This document shows, in pieces, positions 1-8,087 of a stretch of DNA of 44,777 nucleotides. The stretch spans positions 1 to 44,777 of the forward strand of contig NZ_BCRA01000035.1 in the NCBI RefSeq assembly GCF_001552355.1, in the 5' to 3' direction. A program made the position numbers and the translations under genes. The stretch comes from Microbacterium resistens NBRC 103078 (GTDB lineage: Bacteria; Actinomycetota; Actinomycetes; Actinomycetales; Microbacteriaceae). The notes beneath the pieces are model-generated. The model ran no database searches. It worked only from the letters and a program-made list of their open reading frames with translations, and was not told the origin of the DNA. Every line of letters starts with the position of its first letter. Position 1 is the first letter of the stretch.

Positions 1-1160
1 GCGTCGCCCGTCTCGGTCGCGATCCCGGGCGTGAGCGTCGCCGCGGGACGCCGTCCGTGCTCCTCGCTCCGGGCCTCGGCGGCGCCGTCGTCGACACCGA
101 TCCGATGCCACGGCGCCTGCGCGACGTCGGCGGGTGCGGCGGCCGCGAAGGCGATCGCGCCGTGCTCGACGTCGAGGGCCACGGTCAGCTTCGTCTCCCA
201 GCGCAGGTGCTCCGGCTGGTCCTGGCGGGCACGGACGGAGATCGGCGCGTCGGGGATGCCGCCGAAGGCCAGGGCCCGCTCGCGGTCGTCCTCGATCCGG
301 GCGAGATCGGCGGCGTCCACCAGGCAGCGGTACCGCGGCACGCTCGTCGTCTCGTACGGCGAGAACTCGCCGGCCGCCAGCTCCTCGTCCAGGAAGTGGT
401 TCGTGTGCGCGAGGACGCCGCCGGGCGTCACGGCCAGCGCGGCCACGCCGGCGGGGGACACCTCGATCGCCGCCGCCTCCGCCCGGTCGCCGTCGAAGGC
501 CACGACGGTGAGCACGCTGGACGCGGCGAGCGGGACGCTCCGGGCCAGGGCCTCCGCCTCGCCCACGGTGGACGCGCGGTCCAGGATCATCCGGGACAGC
601 ACGTGCACGGGGACGCCCGCCTGTGTGCCGTCGCTGCGGTGGTGAAGGATGTTGAAGTGCAGGCCGAGTCCGCGGTCGTTGACGCCGATCTTCGCCGGCT
701 GGCCGAACTCGGAGAACGTGACGACGCGGGCGCCGCTCGCGGTCCGCAGGCGCCGCACCACGGTCTCGTTCGAGAGGGTCTCGTGCCAGTCCCACGTCTG
801 GAGCGTGCGGGGCGGACGGGCGCCCGCGGGCACGAACACGATCGTGGAGCACTCCATCGACGGCGTCATCCGAGCCAGCACCTCGGTGCGCGCGGTGAGC
901 AGGTGCACGTCGGCGACCTCCAGGGCGCTCCCCTCCGCGACGCCGTGGAACTCCTCGGCGATCTCGGGCGCCCACGCCTCCACCGCGGCTCGGCACTCGG
1001 CGACGACATCGTCGGCCTCCTCGCCCGTGACGCCGGACTGCGCGAACAGGCGCCGGTACGCGTCGCGGGCCTCGTGCAGCTGCGACGCCCAGCGCTCGCC
1101 GAAGCGCCGTCCTTCCTCGCGGGGGTCCGCGGTCTCCGAGGTCCACTCGTGGACGATCAT
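1..1160 (-). CDS. C45 family acyltransferase/hydrolase (partial, C-terminus beyond window)
   Basis: The minus frame opens with ATG at 1160 and stays open to the window edge (386 codons seen). It resembles the C45 Ntn-hydrolases (isopenicillin N acyltransferase and acyl-amide hydrolases), which self-process to expose an N-terminal Cys. The likely nucleophile is Cys104 in SMECSTIVF, followed by the family-type segment GVNDRGLGLHFNI, in which Asn-Asp-x-Gly-Leu is typical. The start overlaps the upstream PaiB-like gene by 4 nt (ATGA), so it is the last visible gene of the amine/peptide operon. I infer a role in deacylating or hydrolysing an amide substrate brought in by the operon's importer. The substrate cannot be read from sequence. 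Long plus-strand open frames over this stretch are antisense shadows. Confidence 0.82.
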   Translation of the reverse strand, partial: MIVHEWTSETADPREEGRRFGERWASQLHEARDAYRRLFAQSGVTGEEADDVVAECRAAVEAWAPEIAEEFHGVAEGSALEVADVHLLTARTEVLARMTPSMECSTIVFVPAGARPPRTLQTWDWHETLSNETVVRRLRTASGARVVTFSEFGQPAKIGVNDRGLGLHFNILHHRSDGTQAGVPVHVLSRMILDRASTVGEAEALARSVPLAASSVLTVVAFDGDRAEAAAIEVSPAGVAALAVTPGGVLAHTNHFLDEELAAGEFSPYETTSVPRYRCLVDAADLARIEDDRERALAFGGIPDAPISVRARQDQPEHLRWETKLTVALDVEHGAIAFAAAAPADVAQAPWHRIGVDDGAAEARSEEHGRRPAATLTPGIATETGD

Positions 1161-1801
1161 CGGTCGCCTCCGATCCGCTCGACGAGCTCGGCGACGTCGC
1201 CGTAGGGGCACCCACGCGCGCGGGATGCCGCGGCGACGCGCTCGCGGACTTCCCGCGGCTTGTCCTGGCTGACCTTGAAGACGGCGCGCTGCTCCAGGAC
1301 CTCGAAGCGGAACGCGACGATCCCGCCCACGATCCGCTCGAACGTCGGCAGCGAGCTCGTCATGTCCCACGCGACGGGCTCGAGGGCCTCGAGCTCCTCG
1401 ACCGTGCGCGTGACGACGTGCATCCCGTCCTCGGCGCCCTCGAGGACCGTCACGCGGGCGGTCAGGTGCACGGCGGCGTAGTCCCACGTGGGGACGTTGG
1501 GGTCGTCCGCGTAGGTCGTCGGGGAGACGTAGTCGTGCGGCCCGGTGAACACGAGCAGCACGCTATCGCCGTCCGCCATCTGCTGCCACTGCGGGTTCTT
1601 CCGCGCGACGTGGCCGAGGAGCTCGCCGCCGACGAATCCGCCGTCCTCCGCCATCCGCTCCACGATCACCGGGGTGTGGGTGGCGGTCGGCGCCCCGGCG
1701 GCACCGCCGCCGTTGGAGACGATCAGGGCGAACGGGTGACGGCGGACCAGTTCGGTGACCTCGTCCTGCGAGGGCGCGCGGTACTTCTCGAACTCGTACA
1801 C
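1157..1801 (-). CDS. PaiB-like FMN-binding protein
   Basis: 214 aa with a GTG start at 1801, 2 nt after the stop of the upstream hydrolase gene. It matches the PaiB family of FMN-binding split-barrel proteins: an N-terminal MYEFEKYRAPSQDEV-like opening, ALIVSNG near residue 30, ARKNPQW, and the hallmark VFTGPHDYVSP followed by VPTWDYAAVHLTARV. PaiB proteins were first named as negative regulators of sporulation and protease genes in Bacillus. There is no DNA-binding helix-turn-helix, so the regulatory name may mislead and a flavin-linked or haem-linked enzymatic role is possible. Its place inside a transport/hydrolase operon suggests a supporting metabolic job. Confidence 0.85.
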   Translation of the reverse strand: MYEFEKYRAPSQDEVTELVRRHPFALIVSNGGGAAGAPTATHTPVIVERMAEDGGFVGGELLGHVARKNPQWQQMADGDSVLLVFTGPHDYVSPTTYADDPNVPTWDYAAVHLTARVTVLEGAEDGMHVVTRTVEELEALEPVAWDMTSSLPTFERIVGGIVAFRFEVLEQRAVFKVSQDKPREVRERVAAASRARGCPYGDVAELVERIGGDR

Positions 1802-1803
1802 GA

Positions 1804-2823
1804 TCAGCCCGCCGCGCAGAGGATCGCGTCCCAGGCCGTCTCTCCCGCGAGCGTCGCTACCGCGGTCGAGTTCAGCGAGAGGCGACCGCGGGACGTAGCC
1901 GGGTCCGCGGGGAGCGCGACCTCGTCGGTCGTCAGGGCGAACAGCGTGTCGCCGTCGAGCGGGGTGTGGAACGGCTGGATCCCGCGGTGCATCGAGCTGT
2001 GCACCTGAAGGCCGAACTGGCGCAGTTCGATGTCGGTGAGCTGCACGTTCGTCACCACCGCCGTGATGGTGGTGTTGCCCGACATCGCGTCGACCAGCCC
2101 GGACTCACCGATCGCCTCCTCGTAGTCGCGGGCGGGGTGGCGGCGCTCGCCGGTCGTCGCGTCGTAGTTGCCGCGGACGATCCGGCCCTCGCGGTCCAGG
2201 ATCACGCCATAGGGGTTGAGCACGGTCACGACGAGGACCTTCACGTCGCCCACCTGTCGGAACGCCACGCCCTGGCCGGTGAACTCGACGCGGGACGGAT
2301 CCACCTTGCCGGACGACGCGGACGCCCCGCCGCCCACCCGGCCCACTTCGACCACGCCCTGGCGTGCCGCGTCCAGCGCCGCTCGGCCGAGCGCGGCGTC
2401 CGGGTAGACGGAGTTGTCCCGCACGGAGTAGTCGTAGATGATCGCGCCCGACACGAGCTGCAGCTCGTCGAAGCCGGAGCGGTGCCCGACGCGGCCGAAC
2501 AGCGCCTCGGACACGCCGGCGACCGCGGCGAGCCCGTAGACCGAGCCGCCCGCGAGGCAGATCGCGTGGTTGTACCCGTACAGCCCGCTCGCACCGACCG
2601 CTCCGCCGCGGCGGTCCGTGAACGTGCGTGCTCCCGCGGGAATGGAGAGCACGGTCGCCCCGGTGGGCCCCTCGGCGTACTCGGCGGTCCCGAGGAGGAC
2701 CCCGGGGAAGTCGTACTCCACCTGCCCGCGGTCGGTGCCGTGGACGGGGGCGAGGGCGAAGTCGCCGTTCGAGCGCCGGGGGCCTCCGGCGGCGACGGGG
2801 GCGAGGCGAGGGGTGTCGGTCAC
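1804..2823 (-). CDS. P1 family (DmpA/NylC-like) Ntn-hydrolase
   Basis: 339 aa from a GTG start at 2823 that overlaps the stop of the upstream ATPase gene (GTGA); the frame is open further upstream but that part is a shadow of the ATPase gene. Family hallmarks are GLYGYNHAICLAGGSVYGL (residues 80-98), VGRVGGGASA near 160 and VLNPYGVI near 202. The segment MSGN-TTITAVVTN has Asn250-Thr251 in the position of the Asn266/Thr267 autocleavage pair of NylC, the endo-type 6-aminohexanoate oligomer hydrolase; Thr251 would become the N-terminal nucleophile. DmpA relatives cleave peptides with an N-terminal beta- or D-residue. Together with the importer this suggests intracellular cleavage of unusual amides or omega-amino acid oligomers. 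The exact substrate is unknown. Confidence 0.85.
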   Translation of the reverse strand: MTDTPRLAPVAAGGPRRSNGDFALAPVHGTDRGQVEYDFPGVLLGTAEYAEGPTGATVLSIPAGARTFTDRRGGAVGASGLYGYNHAICLAGGSVYGLAAVAGVSEALFGRVGHRSGFDELQLVSGAIIYDYSVRDNSVYPDAALGRAALDAARQGVVEVGRVGGGASASSGKVDPSRVEFTGQGVAFRQVGDVKVLVVTVLNPYGVILDREGRIVRGNYDATTGERRHPARDYEEAIGESGLVDAMSGNTTITAVVTNVQLTDIELRQFGLQVHSSMHRGIQPFHTPLDGDTLFALTTDEVALPADPATSRGRLSLNSTAVATLAGETAWDAILCAAG

Positions 2824-3587
2824 GATGAGAGCTCCTGGAACAGTTGACGCGAATAGGGATGCTGCGGAAGGTCGTAGAAGACGTCGGTCGGCGCGATCTC
2901 GACGATCTCGCCCGCGCGCATGACGGCCACGTGGTGTGAGATGTAGCGCACGGCCGCGAGGTCGTGGGAGATGAACAGCGCGGCGAAGCCGTGCTCGTCC
3001 TGCAGATCCCGGATGAGGTTGAGGATCTGCGCCTGGACGGACACGTCGAGCGCGCTGACGGCCTCGTCGAACACGAGGAACGACGGGTGGGTCACGAGGG
3101 CGCGCGCGACGCTCACGCGCTGGAGCTGCCCGCCGGAGAGCTGGTGCGGGCGTCGAGCGGCGAACGACGAGGGCAGTCCGACCTGCTCGAGCATCGCGAT
3201 CGCGCGGTCCTCGGTCTCCGTGCTGCGGCGTTCGTGCACGAGCAGCGGCTCCAGCACCGAGGAGAGCACCGTCGACCGCGGATCCAGCGCCCACCGTGGA
3301 TGCTGCAGCACGGCCTGCATCCGTCCGGCGCGGGAGCGCAGGCTCCGCGCGAGGGGGGCGCCCTGGAACCGGACCTCGCCGGAGTCCGGGCACCGGAGGC
3401 CGAGCACGACGGATCCCGTCGTGGTCTTGCCCGATCCCGACTCGCCGACGAGCCCCAGCGTCTGCCCCGGCGCCACCGAGAAGCTCACCTGGGACATGGC
3501 GGTCGTCTCACGGCGGCGCGCGCCGACGCCCGAGGCGAAGGAGACGCTGACGTCGACGAGCTCGACGGCGGGGGAGACGGCGTTCAT
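2820..3587 (-). CDS. Oligopeptide ABC transporter ATPase (OppF/DppF type)
   Basis: 255 aa. Walker A GESGSGKT at 49-56, signature LSGGQLQRVSVARAL, Walker B FLVFDEAVSALD and switch-His segment LFISHDLAAVRYISH. The start at 3587 is set by the 4-nt ATGA overlap with the upstream ATPase gene; the longer open frame is a shadow. It is short for OppF (about 320 aa) and lacks the Cys-containing C-terminal extension seen in its partner, ending soon after HPYSRQLFQEL. It should pair with the OppD-type subunit as an asymmetric ATPase dimer powering the two permeases. Confidence 0.92.
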   Translation of the reverse strand: MNAVSPAVELVDVSVSFASGVGARRRETTAMSQVSFSVAPGQTLGLVGESGSGKTTTGSVVLGLRCPDSGEVRFQGAPLARSLRSRAGRMQAVLQHPRWALDPRSTVLSSVLEPLLVHERRSTETEDRAIAMLEQVGLPSSFAARRPHQLSGGQLQRVSVARALVTHPSFLVFDEAVSALDVSVQAQILNLIRDLQDEHGFAALFISHDLAAVRYISHHVAVMRAGEIVEIAPTDVFYDLPQHPYSRQLFQELSS

Positions 3588-4579
3588 GCGCGGACCTCCT
3601 GCGTCACCGGGCGAGGTTCGCCCGGTGACGCGCCGGCCAGCTCCGCCGTACGGATGCACAGGCTGTGTCGCGGAGCCACCGGCGCCGGGCGGCTGATCTC
3701 GCACGCGTCGACGCGGAAGGCGCAGCGGGCCGCGAACGCGCAGCCCTCCGCCTCGCCGTGGAGCACCGGCGGCGCCCCGGGGATGCTCGCCAGGCGCTCG
3801 CCGCGGCGAGCGCGGGACGGATCCGTCGCGGCCAGAGCACGGGAGTACGGGTGGACGGGGCTGCCCAGCACCTCGGCGGCGCCGCCGCGTTCGACGACGC
3901 GTCCCGCGTACATCACCGCCACCTCGTCGCACCAGCGCGCGACGGCGGGGAGGTCGTGGCTCAGCCAGAGGATGGTCGTGCCCTGCTCCCGCGCCTGTGT
4001 GAACATCAGCCGGACGACCTCTTCGCGGACCTGGCTGTCCAGGGCGGCGGTCGGCTCGTCGGCGATCAGCAGGGCGGGGCGGCGGCACAGGGCCATCGCG
4101 ATGGCGACTCGCTGGGCCATGCCTCCGGAGATCTGATGGGGGAACAGGCGCAGGACGCGCGGCGCGTCCGCGATCTGCATCGCCTCCAGCAGCGCGGTCC
4201 GCCGCTGCGGGGAATCGTCTTCGCCCACCGCTCGGAGCACCAGGCGCAGCTGGGCGCCGATCCGCATCGTCGGGTCGAGGGAGCCGATCGGATCCTGGGC
4301 GACGTAGGCGAGGGTGTCCCGGCGGTAGGCGCGCAGGGCCTCGGGACCGAGGCTCAGCACGTCGATGCCGTCGACGTCGACCCGTCCGCGCACGATCCGG
4401 GCGGAGCGCGGCTGGAGACGACCGACCACCGAGGCGAGGGTGGACTTCCCGGATCCGGATTCGCCGACGAGGGCGAGGGAGCTCCCGTCGTCCACCTCCA
4501 GGTCGACCCCGTCCAGGGCCCGCACGGTCGTCGTCCCGGTGAACTCCAGGGCGAGGTCGCTGATTCTCAGGGCGGTCAT
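3584..4579 (-). CDS. Oligopeptide ABC transporter ATPase (OppD/DppD type)
   Basis: 331 aa, the usual length for OppD/DppD. Walker A GESGSGKS at 39-46, signature ISGGMAQRVAIAMAL, Walker B LLIADEPTAALD, switch region LWLSHDLPAVARWCD. The C-terminal region carries the oligopeptide-ABC extension HPYSRAL...SIPGAPP...GCAFAARCAF with conserved cysteines. ATG at 4579 overlaps the permease stop by 4 nt, and its own stop overlaps the next ATPase start by 4 nt, indicating translational coupling. Role: ATP hydrolysis for uptake of peptides or other amides. Confidence 0.93.
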   Translation of the reverse strand: MTALRISDLALEFTGTTTVRALDGVDLEVDDGSSLALVGESGSGKSTLASVVGRLQPRSARIVRGRVDVDGIDVLSLGPEALRAYRRDTLAYVAQDPIGSLDPTMRIGAQLRLVLRAVGEDDSPQRRTALLEAMQIADAPRVLRLFPHQISGGMAQRVAIAMALCRRPALLIADEPTAALDSQVREEVVRLMFTQAREQGTTILWLSHDLPAVARWCDEVAVMYAGRVVERGGAAEVLGSPVHPYSRALAATDPSRARRGERLASIPGAPPVLHGEAEGCAFAARCAFRVDACEISRPAPVAPRHSLCIRTAELAGASPGEPRPVTQEVRA

Positions 4580-5460
4580 CGGAGGGACCTCGTCTCTCGC
4601 GGTTCGAAGCGGTCCCGCAGCCCGTCTCCGATGATGTTGATGCAGAGGATCGACACGACCAGGACGACGCCGGGGACGATGATGAGCTGCGGCGCCTGGG
4701 TCATGTAGAGCATGCCCTGCTGGATCAGCAGGCCCAGCGAGGCCTCGGGCACCTGGACGCCGAAGCCGAGGAAGCTCAGGCCGCCTTCCACGAGGATGGC
4801 GACGGAGAGCGCGTAGCTGGCCTGGACGGCGATCGTCCCGGCGATGTTCGGCAGCACCCGCCGGACGAGGATCGCGGGGGTCCGTACGCCGCTGATCCTG
4901 GCCGACACGATGAAGTCCCGCTCGGAGACGGATCGTGTCGCGAGTCGGACGACGCGGGTCATCAACGGGATCGTGATGACGACGATGCTGATGATCGCCG
5001 CGGGCCGGCCGGGGCCGAGCAGAGCGGAGACGAGGATCGCGAGCACGAGCGCGGGGAACGCGTACAGCACATCCGCGACCCGCATGACGACCTCGTTGAC
5101 CGCGCCGCCGTAGTATCCGGCGACCATGCCGAGCACCGTGCTGACCACGGCCGAGCAGAGGACCGCGACGATCGAGACGACGAGCGTGGTCGCGATCCCC
5201 TGGAACAGGCGGGGAAGCAGAGAGCGGCCGAGGTTGTCGGTGCCGAGCGGCGCCGTCACGGACGGACCCTCCAGACGCCCTCCCACCGTGGCGCTCGTGG
5301 ACCCGGCGAGACCGGTCAGCACCGCGATCACGGTGACCAGGACGATGAGGCTGAGCACGACGACCGCCGTGCGCAGCAGGGCGTCGCTGCGGCGCCAGGC
5401 GCCTCGGGACGCCTGGCCGGCGGCGCGGACGCGGTGCACGGCGGTGGGCGCGACGGTCAT
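4576..5460 (-). CDS. Oligopeptide ABC transporter permease (OppC/DppC type)
   Basis: 294 aa from ATG at 5460 (ATGA overlap with the upstream permease). An N-terminal transmembrane segment (about residues 29-50) precedes the OppC-type motif LGTDNLGRSLLPRL, then the permease core of about five membrane segments with the EAA-like loop RISGVRTPAILVRRVLPN. The motif SFLGFGVQVPEASLG is typical of DppC/OppC. The 610-residue open frame it sits in is mostly a shadow of the upstream permease. It forms the membrane channel with the OppB-type partner. Confidence 0.93.
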   Translation of the reverse strand: MTVAPTAVHRVRAAGQASRGAWRRSDALLRTAVVVLSLIVLVTVIAVLTGLAGSTSATVGGRLEGPSVTAPLGTDNLGRSLLPRLFQGIATTLVVSIVAVLCSAVVSTVLGMVAGYYGGAVNEVVMRVADVLYAFPALVLAILVSALLGPGRPAAIISIVVITIPLMTRVVRLATRSVSERDFIVSARISGVRTPAILVRRVLPNIAGTIAVQASYALSVAILVEGGLSFLGFGVQVPEASLGLLIQQGMLYMTQAPQLIIVPGVVLVVSILCINIIGDGLRDRFEPRETRSLR

Positions 5461-6422
5461 CGGCGGCTCCCTCCGGTCAGGCGCAGGCGGGGATCCAGCG
5501 CGGTGGCGACGAGGTCGACGAGCAGGCTCGCGACGATGAAGACGAGGGCGGCGAGCAGGACGGCGCTCTGCACGATCGCGTAGTCGCGTCGGCCGAGGGC
5601 GGTCTGCAGGTACGAGCCCATCCCGGGGATGTCGAAGACGAACTCGACGATCACCGTGCCTCCGAGGAGCACGGCGACGAGGGCGCCGACGATGGTGAGG
5701 ATCGGGGCGGCGGCGTTGCGCAGCACGTGGTGGCGCACGATGAACGCCGGCGTCTCGCCACGGGCGACCGCCGCCTGGATGTGCGGCTCGACGAGGACGT
5801 TCATGACGGCGTCGCGGGTGTTCCGGGCGACGACCGCCACGCAGCCGACCGAGAGGACGGCCACCGGCAGGGCCAGCGAGCCGAAGAAGCGCCCGGGATC
5901 GGAGGCGAAGGGCGCGAAGCGGCCGACCGAGACGCCGAGCCCGAGGGCGGAGACGACGAACACGACGAGTCCCGCCAGCAGGAACTCCGGGATGCTGATG
6001 CCGAGGGCGCTGATCAGGCGACCGGCCGCCCCGGCGTTGCCCTCGGAGCGCAGAGCGGCCAGGAACCCGAGCGGGATGCCGACGAGCAGCGTGACCACGA
6101 TGGTCAGCAGCGCGATCGTCGCGGTGACCGGAAGGCGGGCCGCGAACTCCTCCGACACCGAGACGTTGGACACGAACGAGTGCCCGAGGTCGCCGGTGAG
6201 GACGCCGACGACCCAGTGGAGATACTGCAGCACCACGGGATCGTCGAGGCCGGACTCGGCCACCGCCTGGGCCCGCTGCGCGTCGGTGGCGAGCGGACCC
6301 AGGACGAGGTCGGTGTAGTCGCCCGGCATCAGGCGGACGGACGCGAAGATCAGCACCGAGACCACCAGCAGCGTCAGCAGTGCGGCGCCGATGCGCCGGA
6401 CGGACCACAGGGCGACGGCCAT
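5457..6422 (-). CDS. Oligopeptide ABC transporter permease (OppB/DppB type)
   Basis: 321 aa. It begins with the typical RRIGAALLTLLVVSVLIF membrane segment, then RLMPGDY and the LGHSFVSNVSVSEEFAARLPVTATIAL block characteristic of OppB/DppB. The EAA loop reads ARGETPAFIVRHHVLRNA and the C-terminal part has the EFVFDIPGMGSYLQTALGRRDYA motif. Start ATG at 6422 lies 1 nt after the binding-protein stop, so expression is coupled. Six transmembrane segments are expected. It is one half of the translocation pore. Confidence 0.94.
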   Translation of the reverse strand: MAVALWSVRRIGAALLTLLVVSVLIFASVRLMPGDYTDLVLGPLATDAQRAQAVAESGLDDPVVLQYLHWVVGVLTGDLGHSFVSNVSVSEEFAARLPVTATIALLTIVVTLLVGIPLGFLAALRSEGNAGAAGRLISALGISIPEFLLAGLVVFVVSALGLGVSVGRFAPFASDPGRFFGSLALPVAVLSVGCVAVVARNTRDAVMNVLVEPHIQAAVARGETPAFIVRHHVLRNAAAPILTIVGALVAVLLGGTVIVEFVFDIPGMGSYLQTALGRRDYAIVQSAVLLAALVFIVASLLVDLVATALDPRLRLTGGSRR

Positions 6423-6423
6423 G

Positions 6424-8034
6424 TCAGCTCGCGCGGAACGCGGTGAGGTGCCGGAGGAAGTTGCCGTAACCCTCGTCGGTGGTCAGCGTCGGGGACAGCG
6501 ATCGCGTGTTCCAGCCGATGGTGGACGGCCGCAGCACGAGCGGGATCATCTCGCTCTGCTCGTCCGCCAGGGCGCAGAGGCTGTCGAACGCGGCGGCGCG
6601 ATCCGCGCCCGGCTCGGTGGCGTACCCGTCGGCGATGAGCGCGTCGAGCTCGTCGGACCCCTTCATGAAGACGGACGAGAACCCGGCGACCTCGGGGTTC
6701 CACCACGTCGTCACCATGGCGGGATCCGCGTAGCCGGCGAACCAGCTCAGAGCCAGGTCGAACGACGCCGGGCTTCCGTAGACCTGGTCCGAGTACGTCG
6801 CGTAGTCGACCTGCTGGATCTTCACGGTCACGCCGATCTCGGCGAGGTTCTGCTGGATCACCTGAGCGATCTGGGCGAGGACGGGTTCGTCGGTGTACAC
6901 GACGAGGTCCAGATCGAGGCCGCCGACGCCGTCGATCACGCTCTTCGCCGCGGCGAGGTCCCTCGCTGCGGAGGGGAGATCCTCCGGGGCGCAGGCGTCA
7001 GGAAGGCCCGCCGGGGTCACTCCGGTGGCGGCGGTGGATCCCGCGAAGGCGAGCTCGTTGATCGCGGCGCGGTCGATCGCGGAGTTGATCGCGAAGCGCA
7101 CATCCTGATCCTGCAGCGCCTCGTCGCCGGTGAGCGCGTTGATCATCAGGTAGTGGAAGTCTGTGTTCGTCTGGCCGACGACGGTGACGTCCTTCGCGTT
7201 CGCGAGCAGCTCGGCGGAGTCGATCGAGTTCAGCACCGCGAAGTCGGCGGAACCGTCGCGCAGCGCCGCGGCGCGGGTGGCCTCGTCGCCGACGATGTCG
7301 ATCGTCAGGGACGAGAAGCCGAGGGTGCTCGCGTCAGGGTGGTGCGGGTTCGGGGCGAACGTCCACTCCTCGTCCTGCCGGTGCGCGGTGGCGACGAGCG
7401 GGCCGGTGCCGAGCATCTCGGTCGTGATGTCGACCGAGCCCGCCCGGATCTCCGCCATGGGCAGGATCGCGGCGGGGGTGTTGGCGAGGGCCGCGAGGAA
7501 CGGCGCATAGGGCTCGGAGAGGGTGACCGTGACCTCTCGGTCCCCGGTCGCCTGCACGGAGGCGATCGGTCCGAGCTGGCCCGTCCACGTGGTGGGGTTC
7601 TCGAGCAGGCGCTGAAGGCTTCCGACCACGTCGTCGGCGGTCATCGCCCGGCCGTTCGAGAACACCGCGTCCTCGGCCAGGGTGAAGACGTACTCGGTGT
7701 CGCTCGGCGTCTCCCAGGATGTCGCCAGTCGCGGAGCCACCTCCAGGTTCTCGTCGATCGTGGTGAGGGTCTCGTAGACGAGCCCCTCGAGCATCCAGGA
7801 GCGCGCGGTCGCGGCGCCCTGGGGGTCGAGGCCGCTCGCCTCGGCGGTGTCGTAGTCCACCTGGACGACGAGGTCGCCGCCGGCGTCGAAGGACGCGTCG
7901 GCGACGGCGAGGAAGCCGGGGGCCGCCTCGTCCTTGGTCGGGGCGGCGTCCGGCGAGGCGCCGCCGGTACAACCGGTGAGGGCGAGCACGGCGACGGCGA
8001 GGATGGCCGCCCCTGCTCGGGCTGCGGTGGTCAT
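6424..8034 (-). CDS. Peptide/amide ABC transporter solute-binding lipoprotein (SBP family 5)
   Basis: 536 aa, normal length for the family. A lipoprotein signal (hydrophobic stretch 9-20, lipobox LTGC with Cys22) is followed by a low-complexity linker and the SBP_bac_5 fold: EGLVYETLTTIDENLEVAPRLATSWE, FTLAEDAVFSNGRAMTADDVVGSL and, near the end, DLALSWFAGYADP. ATG at 8034 was chosen because it directly precedes the signal peptide; the longer open frame is antisense to the amine oxidase gene. The protein should sit on the outer face of the membrane and present the substrate to the two permeases encoded just downstream. It lies 53 nt downstream of the amine oxidase gene, probably in the same transcript. 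Confidence 0.94.
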   Translation of the reverse strand: MTTAARAGAAILAVAVLALTGCTGGASPDAAPTKDEAAPGFLAVADASFDAGGDLVVQVDYDTAEASGLDPQGAATARSWMLEGLVYETLTTIDENLEVAPRLATSWETPSDTEYVFTLAEDAVFSNGRAMTADDVVGSLQRLLENPTTWTGQLGPIASVQATGDREVTVTLSEPYAPFLAALANTPAAILPMAEIRAGSVDITTEMLGTGPLVATAHRQDEEWTFAPNPHHPDASTLGFSSLTIDIVGDEATRAAALRDGSADFAVLNSIDSAELLANAKDVTVVGQTNTDFHYLMINALTGDEALQDQDVRFAINSAIDRAAINELAFAGSTAATGVTPAGLPDACAPEDLPSAARDLAAAKSVIDGVGGLDLDLVVYTDEPVLAQIAQVIQQNLAEIGVTVKIQQVDYATYSDQVYGSPASFDLALSWFAGYADPAMVTTWWNPEVAGFSSVFMKGSDELDALIADGYATEPGADRAAAFDSLCALADEQSEMIPLVLRPSTIGWNTRSLSPTLTTDEGYGNFLRHLTAFRAS

Positions 8035-8087
8035 GTGGGGTGTTCCCTTCGGGTGGTCGGACGACGCCGGCGGCGGGACGATGCGGC

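Noticed and set aside
57..1205. Long plus-strand open frames over the first 1.2 kb
   Set aside because: They are antisense to the C45 hydrolase frame, which has clear family motifs; arginine/glycine-rich composition is typical of shadow frames in high-GC DNA.
1157..1801. PaiB-like gene as the operon's DNA-binding regulator
   Set aside because: No helix-turn-helix is visible; the LacI-type gene with its operator is a better candidate.
1804..3393. 529-residue version of the P1 hydrolase
   Set aside because: The first about 190 residues are a shadow of the ABC ATPase gene. The GTG at 2823 gives the normal family N-terminus and a GTGA overlap.
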